42,692 nt of DNA, taken from contig JAFZEI010000033.1 of the NCBI GenBank assembly GCA_017560765.1, positions 1 through 42,692 of the forward strand, written 5' to 3'. The DNA is from Clostridia bacterium. GTDB lineage: Bacteria > Bacillota > Clostridia > UBA1212 > UBA1255. The notes under the pieces were generated by a model. The model did not search any database. It saw only the letters and a list, made by a program, of their open reading frames with translations, and was not told the origin of the DNA. Both the position numbers and the translations under genes were made by a program. Shown here piece after piece: positions 23,332 through 31,690 of the stretch. Every line of letters begins with the position of its first letter. Position 1 is the first letter of the stretch.

Positions 23332-24425
23332 TTCTCGGCATAGATGTTTCAACTTATATTGAGGAGCTGGAGCACGGAGCAAAGTTTTTTGATGGAGACG
23401 GAGTGATTGATCCTCTTGATGCCTTTAGGAGTAATGGCGTTGATTTTATGCGTATAAGAGTATGGAATGACCCTTACAGCGAAGAAAAAGAGCCGTACCT
23501 TGCAGGAAATTGTGATATAGAGAATTATATTAAACTAGGCAAACTTGCAAAAAGCAAAGGATTTCATCTTCTTATGGATTTACACTACAGCGATTTTTGG
23601 GCAGACCCGGCTAAACAAATGACACCAAAGGCGTGGCGAGGACTTTCCGTAGAGGAAATTACAGCTAAAGTGTATGATTTTACGAAAGATTGTTTAAAAA
23701 AAGCGCGTGAAGAAGATGTGCTCCCTGAACTTGTACAGGTAGGAAACGAAATTACAAACGGCTTTTTATGGCCTTTGGGCAAATTGGAAGAGAATGGCAA
23801 AAGAGGAAATTATGAGACTTTTTGTAAATTTGTAGAAGCCGGATGCAAAGCCTGCAGGGAAGAAGCACCTGAGACCCAAATAATACTTCATCTTGAAAGA
23901 AGTAATGACAAAGAAGTTTACAGAGAGTTTTTTACAAATATGCAAGAAAAGCATATAGATTATGATATTATAGGTGCCTCGTATTATCCTTATTGGCATG
24001 GCACGCCGGAGGAATTGTTTGCGAATTTAAAAGAGTGTAAGCGATTTGGTAAAAAAGTCATGGTAATGGAGCTGGGATACGGCTTTACTTTAAAACCATA
24101 TCTTCTTGAAGGAGAGGAATGCCGGCTTGTTATTGATTCGGAAAGGGCTTATGTGCCCGGTTTTACGGAAAGGTATCCTGTATCGCCGCAAGGACAGGCG
24201 GATTTTATCAGAGATTTTATATCGGAAGCAAAAGTAAATGAAATTGACGGGATTTTTTACTGGGAACCATTGTGGCTTCCCGGAGATGGGATTTGTTGGG
24301 CTTCTGAGGCAGGTCAGAAATATATTCATGAAGAAGGCAAATCCACTTCTAATGAGTGGGCAAATCAATGCTTATTTGATTATGATGGCAAAAAATTACC
24401 GGGGTTTGATGCGTTTAAAATATAG
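23328..24425 (+). CDS. GH53 endo-beta-1,4-galactanase, cytoplasmic form
   Basis: The 365-aa protein is a second GH53 enzyme and starts directly with the barrel (MILGIDVSTYIEEL), with no signal peptide. Family motifs are FMRIRVWNDPY, GNCDIENYIKLGKLA and LHYSDFWADPAKQM. The acid/base is Glu141 in QVGNEITNG and the nucleophile Glu248 in VMVMELGYGF. It differs from the secreted paralogue at 18353 mainly by lacking the signal region. By position it could cut imported galacto-oligosaccharides inside the cell. It overlaps the zinc-ribbon gene by 4 bases and is the last gene before the transporter promoter. I see no hairpin terminator after it. Confidence 0.93.
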   Translation: MILGIDVSTYIEELEHGAKFFDGDGVIDPLDAFRSNGVDFMRIRVWNDPYSEEKEPYLAGNCDIENYIKLGKLAKSKGFHLLMDLHYSDFWADPAKQMTPKAWRGLSVEEITAKVYDFTKDCLKKAREEDVLPELVQVGNEITNGFLWPLGKLEENGKRGNYETFCKFVEAGCKACREEAPETQIILHLERSNDKEVYREFFTNMQEKHIDYDIIGASYYPYWHGTPEELFANLKECKRFGKKVMVMELGYGFTLKPYLLEGEECRLVIDSERAYVPGFTERYPVSPQGQADFIRDFISEAKVNEIDGIFYWEPLWLPGDGICWASEAGQKYIHEEGKSTSNEWANQCLFDYDGKKLPGFDAFKI

Positions 24426-24456
24426 TATTATTTTGTTCACAAAAAAGATATAAGTA

Positions 24457-24484
24457 TTGACATATTTTTTTTAAAATATATAAT
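24457..24484 (+). promoter_or_regulatory. Consensus promoter of the sugar-transport operon
   Basis: TTGACA (24457-24462) and TATAAT (24479-24484) are both perfect and 16 bases apart. The spacer is almost pure A/T. The AGGAGG-bearing binding-protein gene starts about 50 bases later. This predicts strong transcription of the solute-binding protein. Confidence 0.85.
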
Positions 24485-24534
24485 TGGTATTAAGCCTATT
24501 AGGTGAAAAAGTAATAAATTCAGGAGGGTTTCTT

Positions 24535-26094
24535 ATGAAAATGAGAAAAATCATGACACTCGTGTTAGCTGTTGCTATGATCGTTACATGTTTTGCAGCT
24601 TGTGGCGGTAATACTACTCCTAACACACCGGCTGCAGGTACAAACGCAGCAGATGTTGATCTTACAGGTACATATAAGATCACAATGTGGGTTTCAGAAA
24701 AAGAGGGTGTTGCTGATCAGTTCAAGCAACAAATCGCAGCTTTTGAAGCAGCAAACCCGGGAATTAAAATCGATGCAAGCATTGAAGGCGTTACAGAGGC
24801 TGACGCAGGTTCTAAAATTGTAAACGACGTTGCTACAGCTCCGGATCTTTACTGCTTTGCACAGGATCAGCTTGCTCGTCTTGTACAGGCTAAGGCTCTT
24901 GCAAAACCCGGCAAAGGTGCTGCTGAGACAATAAAGACAAACAACGATGCAGGTTCTGTTGCTGCCGCAACTGTTGCAGGTGAGCTTTATGCTTATCCTA
25001 TGACAAGCGACAATGGTTACTATATGTACTATGACAAGAGCATCATTTCAGATGCTGACGCAGAGAGCCTTGAGAAAATCATCGCTGCTTGTGAAGCTAA
25101 CAACAAAGTATTCCGTTTTGCTCTTGAGAATGCATGGTATACAGCTTCTTTCTTCTTTGCTACAGGATGTAAATCTAACTGGACAATGAACGAAAAGGGT
25201 GAGTTCTCTTCTGTAGAAGATACAATTAATTCTGCTGAGGGACTTATTGCTATGAAGGGTATGCAAAAACTTGCTCAGTCAAAATGCTATGACGGCAATG
25301 CAGATATATTCACAGATGCAGGCGTAGTTATTACAGGTATTTGGAATGCAACAGCTGCTGCTGACCACTTTGGTGAAAACCTCGGTGCTACAGACCTTCC
25401 TTCATTTGAAGTAGATGGCAAATCATATCACCTCGGTTCTTATACAGGTAACAAACTTATGGGTGTTAAACCTCAGACAGACTCAAAGAGAGCTGCTGTT
25501 CTTTCTAAACTTGCTCAATATTTGACAGGTAAAGAGTGCCAGAGCCAAAGATTTGAGAGCTTCGAATGGGGTCCGTCAAATAAAGAAGCTCAAGCTTCTG
25601 AGAAAGTACAGTCAAACATTTCTCTTGCAGCTCTTGCTAAACAAGGAGAATTTGGTGTTCCTCAAGGACAAATTCATGGTTCTTGGTGGGATATAGCTAA
25701 GGTTCTCGGCGCAGAGGCTAAAGCAGCTCAAAGCGAAGATGATCTTAAGACAGCTCTTACAGAGTACAAAGCTGCTATTGATGGTTTGTTCCAAATGACA
25801 GATGAGCAGAAGAACGCTTGGTCTGTTATCGGTAATATCTGCAATACAAATTGGGATACAGATATTGCTATGACGGAAGGTCCTGACGGCACATTTACAT
25901 CAGATGTTCTTGAGTTAAAAGCAGGTCAAGAATATAAAGTACGTCAAGGTGCTTCTTGGGATGTTAACTTTGGTGCTGAAGGATTCAACAGCGCAACTAA
26001 CTGTGTTGTAGAAGCAGACGGCAAATATAAAGTTCAGCTCGTATGGGACGGCGCACAAACAGGTACTATTACACTTATCCCCGTTCAAGGATAA
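24535..26094 (+). CDS. Sugar ABC transporter solute-binding lipoprotein with extra beta domain
   Basis: The 519-aa lipoprotein (signal to CFAACGG, Cys23) is a family 1 (MalE-type) sugar-binding protein: YKITMWVSEKEGVADQFKQQ, FEAANPGIKI, DLYCFAQDQLARL and AYPMTSDNGYYMYYDKS. The core ends near residue 430. The last 90 residues add a beta-rich domain (WDTDIAMTEGPDGTFTSDV, YKVRQGASWDVNFG, KYKVQLVWDG) that looks like a SusE/SusF-type or other carbohydrate-binding module. ATG 24535 is chosen since AGGAGG (24522-24527) is 7 bases upstream. It should capture oligosaccharides released by the surface GH53 and GH13 enzymes. Permease genes follow after a hairpin terminator. Confidence 0.93.
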   Translation: MKMRKIMTLVLAVAMIVTCFAACGGNTTPNTPAAGTNAADVDLTGTYKITMWVSEKEGVADQFKQQIAAFEAANPGIKIDASIEGVTEADAGSKIVNDVATAPDLYCFAQDQLARLVQAKALAKPGKGAAETIKTNNDAGSVAAATVAGELYAYPMTSDNGYYMYYDKSIISDADAESLEKIIAACEANNKVFRFALENAWYTASFFFATGCKSNWTMNEKGEFSSVEDTINSAEGLIAMKGMQKLAQSKCYDGNADIFTDAGVVITGIWNATAAADHFGENLGATDLPSFEVDGKSYHLGSYTGNKLMGVKPQTDSKRAAVLSKLAQYLTGKECQSQRFESFEWGPSNKEAQASEKVQSNISLAALAKQGEFGVPQGQIHGSWWDIAKVLGAEAKAAQSEDDLKTALTEYKAAIDGLFQMTDEQKNAWSVIGNICNTNWDTDIAMTEGPDGTFTSDVLELKAGQEYKVRQGASWDVNFGAEGFNSATNCVVEADGKYKVQLVWDGAQTGTITLIPVQG

Positions 26095-26120
26095 TGTTTT
26101 CAGATTTTAATTGATAGGAT

Positions 26121-26145
26121 AGGGTGAGTCATTTTGACTTGCCCT
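26121..26145 (+). other. Hairpin between binding-protein and permease genes
   Basis: Arms 26121-26131 and 26135-26145 form an 11-bp stem with two G-U pairs and a 3-nt loop. It has no T tail. It probably stabilises the 3' end of the upstream mRNA, or acts together with the terminator that follows. Confidence 0.55.
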
Positions 26146-26159
26146 GCCTTAAAGCAATG

Positions 26160-26190
26160 AGGCATTGTGTATCTACAGACAATGCCTTTT
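26160..26190 (+). terminator. Partial terminator inside the transport operon
   Basis: AGGCATTGT (26160-26168) and ACAATGCCT (26179-26187) form a perfect 9-bp stem with a 10-nt loop, followed by TTTTCGTT. The permease gene starts only 24 bases later and I find no clear promoter in between, so some readthrough must occur. This would give more mRNA for the binding protein than for the membrane parts. Confidence 0.7.
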
Positions 26191-26213
26191 CGTTATAAAA
26201 AGGAATTTTTATT

Positions 26214-27785
26214 ATGAAAAAATTAAGCGATTTAGATTATTTAAAGCTCAACAAATTCCAGGCCTTTTTATATAAGCTTAAATTATTCTTTTGTGCTATC
26301 CCCTTGTGGTTTAAGGGTATTGGAATAAAGATATTGAATTTTTTTAAGAGCTGTGGCTTGGGTATCAAGAATGAGATTGTTGACATAATTACTACATTTA
26401 CAAAAGGTAATTGGGCTGTTAAAATTTCTTTCTTTATTTTTGGTTTCGGAAATTTCTACTACGGACAGATATTAAGAGGTATACTGTTCTTAGTGTTTGA
26501 GATAGTTTTTATAGGTTATATGTTCGTCCCGAGCGGAGGCGCATATTGGCTTTCTAAGGGCAATTGGTTCAATACTGGTGCTACAGTAGGTACTGTACAA
26601 AGTCAAACGGTTTATAATGAGATTTTGGATGTTGATGTTTTGATATCCGGTGACGACTCAGTAAAAGTAATGCTGTATGGTCTTCTCACCATAATTTTTA
26701 TTATAGCATTTATTTATACGTGGAGATTGCAAGTAAAGCAATGTCGCATTTGCATGGGTATTACTGCAAAAGGAAAAAAAGTAAAAAGCGGTAAAGATGA
26801 TTTGAGATCACTTCTTGACGATCAGTTCCACAAAACACTTTTGTCCTTGCCATTATTTGGTATTTTGGCATTTACTGTGCTTCCTATCATTTATATGACG
26901 ATTATTGCTTTCACAAGCTATGATGCGGCGCATGACGGATATGCCAACTTGTTCAGCTGGGTAGGTCTTGAGAATTTCAATGAGCTGTTTAATTTCGGAA
27001 AAGGCGGTCTTGGTCTTGCTTTCGGCGAAATATTAGGTTGGACACTTATGTGGGCATTTTTTGCAACATTTACAAACTACTTCCTCGGTATGTTCGTTGC
27101 GATAATGATTAATAAGAAAGGCATTAAGATAAAAAAATTCTGGAGAACAGCTCTTGTTATGACAATTGCTATTCCGCAGTTTGTATCACTTCTCTATGTG
27201 GCGAAACTTTTTGACGGCTCAGGTATTATAGGAAAATTACTTCTTAATTGGGATTTGATACCTGAATCTATGCTCGCCTTAAATCAGCAGTCGTTATGGC
27301 AAAATGAAATTTCATCAAAGATTCTTTTGATTGTACTTAATATTTGGGTAGGTATACCGTACATCATGCTTATGGCAACAGGTATTCTTATGAATATTCC
27401 TCAAGACCTTTATGAGTCATCTCGTATTGACGGTGCTAAGCCATGGCAGCAATATACAAAGATTACACTCCCTTATATGATGTTCGTTATGGGTCCTTAC
27501 CTCTTGACCAGCTTCGTAGGTAACCTTAACAACTTTAACGTTATCTATTTGCTAACGCAGAACAATCAGCTTATCAATACGGAAATTGGCACGGCGGGCG
27601 GCGTTTCCGTAACGTATACGGATTTGCTGATAACGTGGTTGTATAAGATGACGTTAAACAGTGCAGAAAGTAAATATTATTTGGCTTCTATTATTGGTAT
27701 TTTAGTATTTGTAGTAGTAGCGATACTGTCATTGATAGTATACAACGTAATCCCGTCTACTAAAAACGAGGAGGATTTTAGCTGA
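26214..27785 (+). CDS. Sugar ABC transporter permease, MalF-like, with N-terminal extension
   Basis: The 523-aa inner membrane protein has the conserved EAA loop YESSRIDGAKPWQQYTKITLP, which docks to the ATPase, and the MalF-type core from about residue 205 (LFGILAFTVLPIIYMTIIAF). The first 200 residues are an extra part. They hold a basic cytoplasmic start, a helix region with FGFGNFYYGQILRGILFLVF, and another helix near 148-170 before a charged linker (KGKKVKSGKDD). Close MalF homologues also carry N-terminal additions, but this one resembles a TM2-like segment. AAGGA precedes the ATG. The MalG-like gene overlaps the stop by one base. Confidence 0.94.
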   Translation: MKKLSDLDYLKLNKFQAFLYKLKLFFCAIPLWFKGIGIKILNFFKSCGLGIKNEIVDIITTFTKGNWAVKISFFIFGFGNFYYGQILRGILFLVFEIVFIGYMFVPSGGAYWLSKGNWFNTGATVGTVQSQTVYNEILDVDVLISGDDSVKVMLYGLLTIIFIIAFIYTWRLQVKQCRICMGITAKGKKVKSGKDDLRSLLDDQFHKTLLSLPLFGILAFTVLPIIYMTIIAFTSYDAAHDGYANLFSWVGLENFNELFNFGKGGLGLAFGEILGWTLMWAFFATFTNYFLGMFVAIMINKKGIKIKKFWRTALVMTIAIPQFVSLLYVAKLFDGSGIIGKLLLNWDLIPESMLALNQQSLWQNEISSKILLIVLNIWVGIPYIMLMATGILMNIPQDLYESSRIDGAKPWQQYTKITLPYMMFVMGPYLLTSFVGNLNNFNVIYLLTQNNQLINTEIGTAGGVSVTYTDLLITWLYKMTLNSAESKYYLASIIGILVFVVVAILSLIVYNVIPSTKNEEDFS

Positions 27786-28945
27786 TGAAAACTTTGTCTA
27801 AAATATTTTTGTGGATTGGAATTGTATTAGGTTTCATTTCCTGTAATATGGCAATAAACCTTGTAGCAGATTCATTCTCTGTCGGCGGTTGGTGGTTACT
27901 TTTAATGAGAATCCTTTCTGTAGTTCCGGTAGTTGTAGGTATTATTTCAATACTTAAAATCGAAAGAGCTACAAGCAGAAAAGAGTTACTTCCTTATGCA
28001 ATCGTAACAATTATACTGTGCTCTCCTTTGGCAGGTATATTTATGATGTGCATAAAAGACGTTGTTTTAAAGCTTAACTCCTTTAAGGGAAAAAGTCTTC
28101 TCGGCGCAAAAGCCAGCAGACGACTTGGCAATATTGCAGTTTACGTAGCCCTTGTGCTGATAACACTTATCTGGTTGTTCCCGTTCTTTGGTATAGTTTT
28201 AGAGTCTTTCAGAGTTGAGACAACAGCACAGGTAAGTTATTTGTGGCCGAAAGAATTTGGTTTTGATAATTACATAAGATTATTTAAGGAAACAGATTTC
28301 TTTAGATGGTTTGTCAATACAGGTATTATGGGTATTGCGACAGCCTTTTTACAAACGATTTTCGTATTGTCTATGAGTTATGTGTTATCCAGACTTAGAT
28401 TCAAAGGCAGAAAAGGCTTGATGAACTTCTTGCTTATTTTAGGAATGTTCCCAGGCTTCCTCACAATGCTTCTTATTTATAAAGTGTTTAGTGACTTTGG
28501 TTTGACAGAGAGCATGGCGCCTATAGGACTTATTATCGTATACTGTGCAAGTAGCGGTATGGGTTATTACGTATCAAAAGGTTTCTTTGATACAATACCA
28601 AAGAGCTTGGACGAAGCGGCACGAGTTGATGGTGCTACAAGATTCCAAATTTTCTACAAGCTTATTTTGCCACTTTCAAAACCGATTGTAATTTATACAA
28701 TCCTTATGGGATTTATGGCACCTTGGGGTGACTTCATGCTTGCAAGTTATTTGATTCACGAAAACAGTCAAGGTATGAGCGTTGCAGTAGGTATGTTTGA
28801 ATGGCTTTCTAAAACCAATGTAAATACACATTATACAATGTTCTGTGCTGCCGGTGTTGTTATAGCAATTCCCGTTACTGCCGTGTTCTTAGCATTACAA
28901 AAGTATTATGTTGAGGGCGTAACAGGCGGAGCAGTTAAAGGATAA
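27785..28945 (+). CDS. Sugar ABC transporter permease, MalG-like, with N-terminal extension
   Basis: The 386-aa protein has the EAA loop DEAARVDGATRFQIFYKLILP and the usual MalG core from about residue 110 on. The C-terminus (ALQKYYVEGVTGGAVKG) is the family signature end. MalG-type permeases are normally about 280-300 aa. Here some 100 residues at the front carry three more hydrophobic segments (about 5-25, 35-57 and 72-92). The ATG shares a base with the stop of the MalF-like gene (TGATG), so the two subunits are translationally coupled. It pairs with the MalF-like subunit as the channel. Confidence 0.94.
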   Translation: MKTLSKIFLWIGIVLGFISCNMAINLVADSFSVGGWWLLLMRILSVVPVVVGIISILKIERATSRKELLPYAIVTIILCSPLAGIFMMCIKDVVLKLNSFKGKSLLGAKASRRLGNIAVYVALVLITLIWLFPFFGIVLESFRVETTAQVSYLWPKEFGFDNYIRLFKETDFFRWFVNTGIMGIATAFLQTIFVLSMSYVLSRLRFKGRKGLMNFLLILGMFPGFLTMLLIYKVFSDFGLTESMAPIGLIIVYCASSGMGYYVSKGFFDTIPKSLDEAARVDGATRFQIFYKLILPLSKPIVIYTILMGFMAPWGDFMLASYLIHENSQGMSVAVGMFEWLSKTNVNTHYTMFCAAGVVIAIPVTAVFLALQKYYVEGVTGGAVKG

Positions 28946-28958
28946 TAGGAGGAAAAAT

Positions 28959-30083
28959 ATGGCTTCAGTTAAATTAACAAATGTAAAGAAAATATACGGT
29001 AAAGACACAGTTGCGGTACAGGATTTCAATCTTGATATTGCCGATAAAGAGTTTATTGTTTTTGTAGGACCTTCAGGTTGCGGTAAATCTACTACACTTC
29101 GTATGATTGCAGGTCTTGAAGATATTTCAGCCGGTACTGTTGAGATTGATGGTGTTGTAGTTAATGACCTTCAACCAAGAGACAGAGATATTGCTATGGT
29201 TTTCCAGAACTATGCGCTTTACCCGCATCTTACGGTATTTGAGAATATGGCATTTAGTTTGAGACTTAAAAAAGTGCCTCAAGAAAAGGTTTATGAGAAA
29301 GTAACACAAGCCGCAGAGGTTCTTGGCATTACAGAGTACCTTACAAGAAAACCGCGTGCTCTTTCAGGTGGACAGAGACAGCGTGTTGCTATTGGTCGTG
29401 CTATGGTTCGTGACAGCAAGGTCTTCCTTATGGATGAGCCGCTTTCAAACCTTGATGCTAAACTTAGAAATCAAATGAGAGCAGAGATTATTCTTCTTCG
29501 TCAAAAGATTGATACAACATTTATCTACGTAACACACGACCAAACGGAGGCTATGACTTTGGGCGATCGTATTGTTATTATGAAAGATGGTTTTGTTATG
29601 CAAGTCGGTACGCCTACAGAGGTATTTGATATGCCTGATAATCTTTTTGTTGCTGAGTTTATCGGTGCACCTAAAATGAATACCTTTAAAACAGATCTTA
29701 TTTGTGAAAACGGCAAATACTACGTAACACCTTATGGAGCGAAGATAGAAATTACAGGTAAAAAAGCAGAAATGCTTAAGGAGAAGGGCATAAGCTCAAG
29801 AAGTTTGATTCTTGGTGTGCGCCCGGAGCACTTTAAGATTGCAAAAAAAGATGATCCATCTGCTATTCCTTGCAAAATTACTGTTAACGAAATGATGGGA
29901 AGCGAGCTTCATCTTCATGTTGTTGAAGACAACGGAGACAAACTTATTGTTCGTATTCCTACAATTTCTCTTGATGATGAGGAACGTAATTCACTTGTAT
30001 ACGGAGCTACAATTTATGTAACCTTCGAAGGCAAGGTTATGCATTTCTTCGATGAAGAAACAGAAAAGAATCTTCTTGTGTGA
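28959..30083 (+). CDS. Sugar ABC transporter ATP-binding protein, MsmX/UgpC-type
   Basis: The 374-aa ATPase energises sugar import. Walker A is GPSGCGKST, the Q-loop is FQNYALYPHLTVFENM, the signature is LSGGQRQRVA, Walker B is VFLMDEPLSNLD, and the H-loop is VTHDQTEAM. The C-terminal part (about 240-374) is the TOBE/OB-fold regulatory domain (LILGVRPEHF). In Firmicutes one MsmX often serves several sugar transporters from a separate locus; here it lies in the operon, 13 bases after the MalG-like gene. AGGAGG precedes the ATG. Confidence 0.96.
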   Translation: MASVKLTNVKKIYGKDTVAVQDFNLDIADKEFIVFVGPSGCGKSTTLRMIAGLEDISAGTVEIDGVVVNDLQPRDRDIAMVFQNYALYPHLTVFENMAFSLRLKKVPQEKVYEKVTQAAEVLGITEYLTRKPRALSGGQRQRVAIGRAMVRDSKVFLMDEPLSNLDAKLRNQMRAEIILLRQKIDTTFIYVTHDQTEAMTLGDRIVIMKDGFVMQVGTPTEVFDMPDNLFVAEFIGAPKMNTFKTDLICENGKYYVTPYGAKIEITGKKAEMLKEKGISSRSLILGVRPEHFKIAKKDDPSAIPCKITVNEMMGSELHLHVVEDNGDKLIVRIPTISLDDEERNSLVYGATIYVTFEGKVMHFFDEETEKNLLV

Positions 30084-30105
30084 TTTATCTTGATAAAAAT
30101 AAGAA

Positions 30106-30145
30106 GAGCCAAGTTACTTAATAATAGTACTTGGCTCATTTTTTA
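30106..30145 (+). terminator. Intrinsic terminator of the sugar-transport operon
   Basis: GAGCCAAGT (30106-30114) and ACTTGGCTC (30129-30137) form a perfect 9-bp stem followed by ATTTTTT. The opposite strand has a shorter T run, so it may also serve the converging radical-SAM gene that ends at 30143. Confidence 0.85.
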
Positions 30146-31522
30146 TTTGCCGAAAATTGAGTTATAAAGTTTTAACTTCTTCTCTATGGGAACAGCACAT
30201 CCGTCGTCAAAGCCTGTATGCGGATCATCTTCTGCTTGAGGAATAAGACAATAGTTGTAGTAGTCCATAAAAGTATTGTAGCTCGATTTAAAATTATCCC
30301 ATTTACGCATACCTGCTAAAGGATCAAGTACAATGCGCTGGTAGAATATATCACGCAATTTAAAAGCTAAATGCAAATATTTGATTTGAAAATAAGTATC
30401 CATAAATTGTGCTTCTGTTTCACCCACAACATTTACAGTATAATAAAGTTGAATGTATATTTTCTTGGCGAGAATATATTTTACTGTCTCATATAAATCA
30501 TTATTGGAAAAATGCTTGCCGTTTTCATTGCGAAGCTGCTCGTTGCCACTAATGGGAGAAATTTCTAAAATAGTATTTTTATTGTCAAATGTTATGGAAA
30601 TCTCATCAATAAAATCCTTAGTAGGCAGTTGGAAACATTCAAGATATAAGCCCGGCTTTGCACCTGTTTCTCTTATGCGAGCAAATAATTCTTTATAATA
30701 ATCCTTGCCAAACATTTGAAAATCGTGACTGGGCGAAACGCGAATGCCCTTCTGTGCAAGAGCGTAAAAATCTCCCGCAAGCTTTTCCGGACTTCTTTTT
30801 ATTACGTTACAACGACGGAATAGGGCGTTCATGTTATCTTTAGCACCGCAGCAGTAAGCACAGTTATATAAGCAGCCACGGGCCACACAAATCCACTGCG
30901 CCCCGCTTTTTCGAAAACCGCCGCCTGTACAGAGAAAAGGCAGTTGTTCGGAATGCTCAAAAAAGTCAGTTCTTACGCAATCCAAGTCTTCAAGAGTGGT
31001 CTGCACCCATTTTTCTTCTGAAGTAATTATGGTGTCATTTTGTCTTCTGATAAGATTAGGGATGGAAGTGATTTTAATATCATTTCTGCCTAACAGATAA
31101 TCCGTGAGCATCGCCATGGGCAAATCGCTGTCGCCGGTGACAATATAGTCTACACAAGGAAAGTTCTCTGCAATTTCATTACCATAAATTGTACTTGTAT
31201 ATCCACCTATTACGGTAGGAATATTAGGATGAAAATTTTTAGATTGTTCCACAATATATAAGGCACCGAAAGAATGCTCGTACCAATGAAGATCTGTCAT
31301 TAGTATTTTGTATTCTATGTCTTTAAAAACAGATTCAAGATCAAATTGAGGGTCTATTGAAAATTCTAAGGCAAGATTAATTCCAATGACATTAACTCCG
31401 GTATCACGAATTTGATTCAAGATAGAAATAATACCCATGGGGACAACACCGTATTTTGTACTTTCTGAAGTCTTAGGATTTCTGCCGGAATGAATGTACA
31501 GTATATCGCATTTTTTTGCCAT
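30143..31522 (-). CDS. Cobalamin-binding-domain radical SAM protein
   Basis: The 459-aa protein has an N-terminal Rossmann-like B12-binding domain (PTVIGGYTSTIYGNEIAE, VDYIVTGDSDLPMA) and then a radical-SAM core with the cluster motif CLYNCAYC (Cys217, Cys221, Cys224) and a C-terminal helical part. Enzymes of this layout use a 4Fe-4S cluster, SAM and often a cobalamin to methylate or rearrange unactivated carbons in antibiotics, lipids or cofactors. The usual cluster partners, such as a precursor peptide or other biosynthesis genes, are not beside it, so the substrate is open. It has its own promoter and a GGAGG binding site (minus strand). It is a single-gene unit converging on the sugar transporter. 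Confidence 0.85.
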   Translation of the reverse strand: MAKKCDILYIHSGRNPKTSESTKYGVVPMGIISILNQIRDTGVNVIGINLALEFSIDPQFDLESVFKDIEYKILMTDLHWYEHSFGALYIVEQSKNFHPNIPTVIGGYTSTIYGNEIAENFPCVDYIVTGDSDLPMAMLTDYLLGRNDIKITSIPNLIRRQNDTIITSEEKWVQTTLEDLDCVRTDFFEHSEQLPFLCTGGGFRKSGAQWICVARGCLYNCAYCCGAKDNMNALFRRCNVIKRSPEKLAGDFYALAQKGIRVSPSHDFQMFGKDYYKELFARIRETGAKPGLYLECFQLPTKDFIDEISITFDNKNTILEISPISGNEQLRNENGKHFSNNDLYETVKYILAKKIYIQLYYTVNVVGETEAQFMDTYFQIKYLHLAFKLRDIFYQRIVLDPLAGMRKWDNFKSSYNTFMDYYNYCLIPQAEDDPHTGFDDGCAVPIEKKLKLYNSIFGK

Positions 31523-31568
31523 TGTTTTGCCTCCTTAAATAAAACAATATGATTGTACTTTGTGAAGA

Positions 31569-31597
31569 ATACTAACACACGCTAAAATGAAAGTCAA
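31569..31597 (-). promoter_or_regulatory. Probable promoter of the radical-SAM gene
   Basis: On the minus strand, TTGACT (31592-31597) and TAGTAT (31569-31574) are 17 bases apart, about 45 bases before the start codon. Confidence 0.65.
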
Positions 31598-31690
31598 TAT
31601 TATGAGCAGTCGTCGTTATTCTACTTGATTAAATCAAAATAATCATATAAACTTGTAGCATATTTTTGTTTGCATTATTGGGAGGCTGTT

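Noticed and set aside
24420-24534. Possible regulator operator around CCTATTAGG at 24496-24504
   Set aside because: The repeat is only 4 bases per arm and is not repeated at the other promoter of the locus.
31625-31637. Palindrome TTGATT-A-AATCAA before the alpha/beta hydrolase gene as an operator
   Set aside because: It may equally be chance in AT-rich sequence, and the only -10 candidate nearby gives a poor 15-base spacing.
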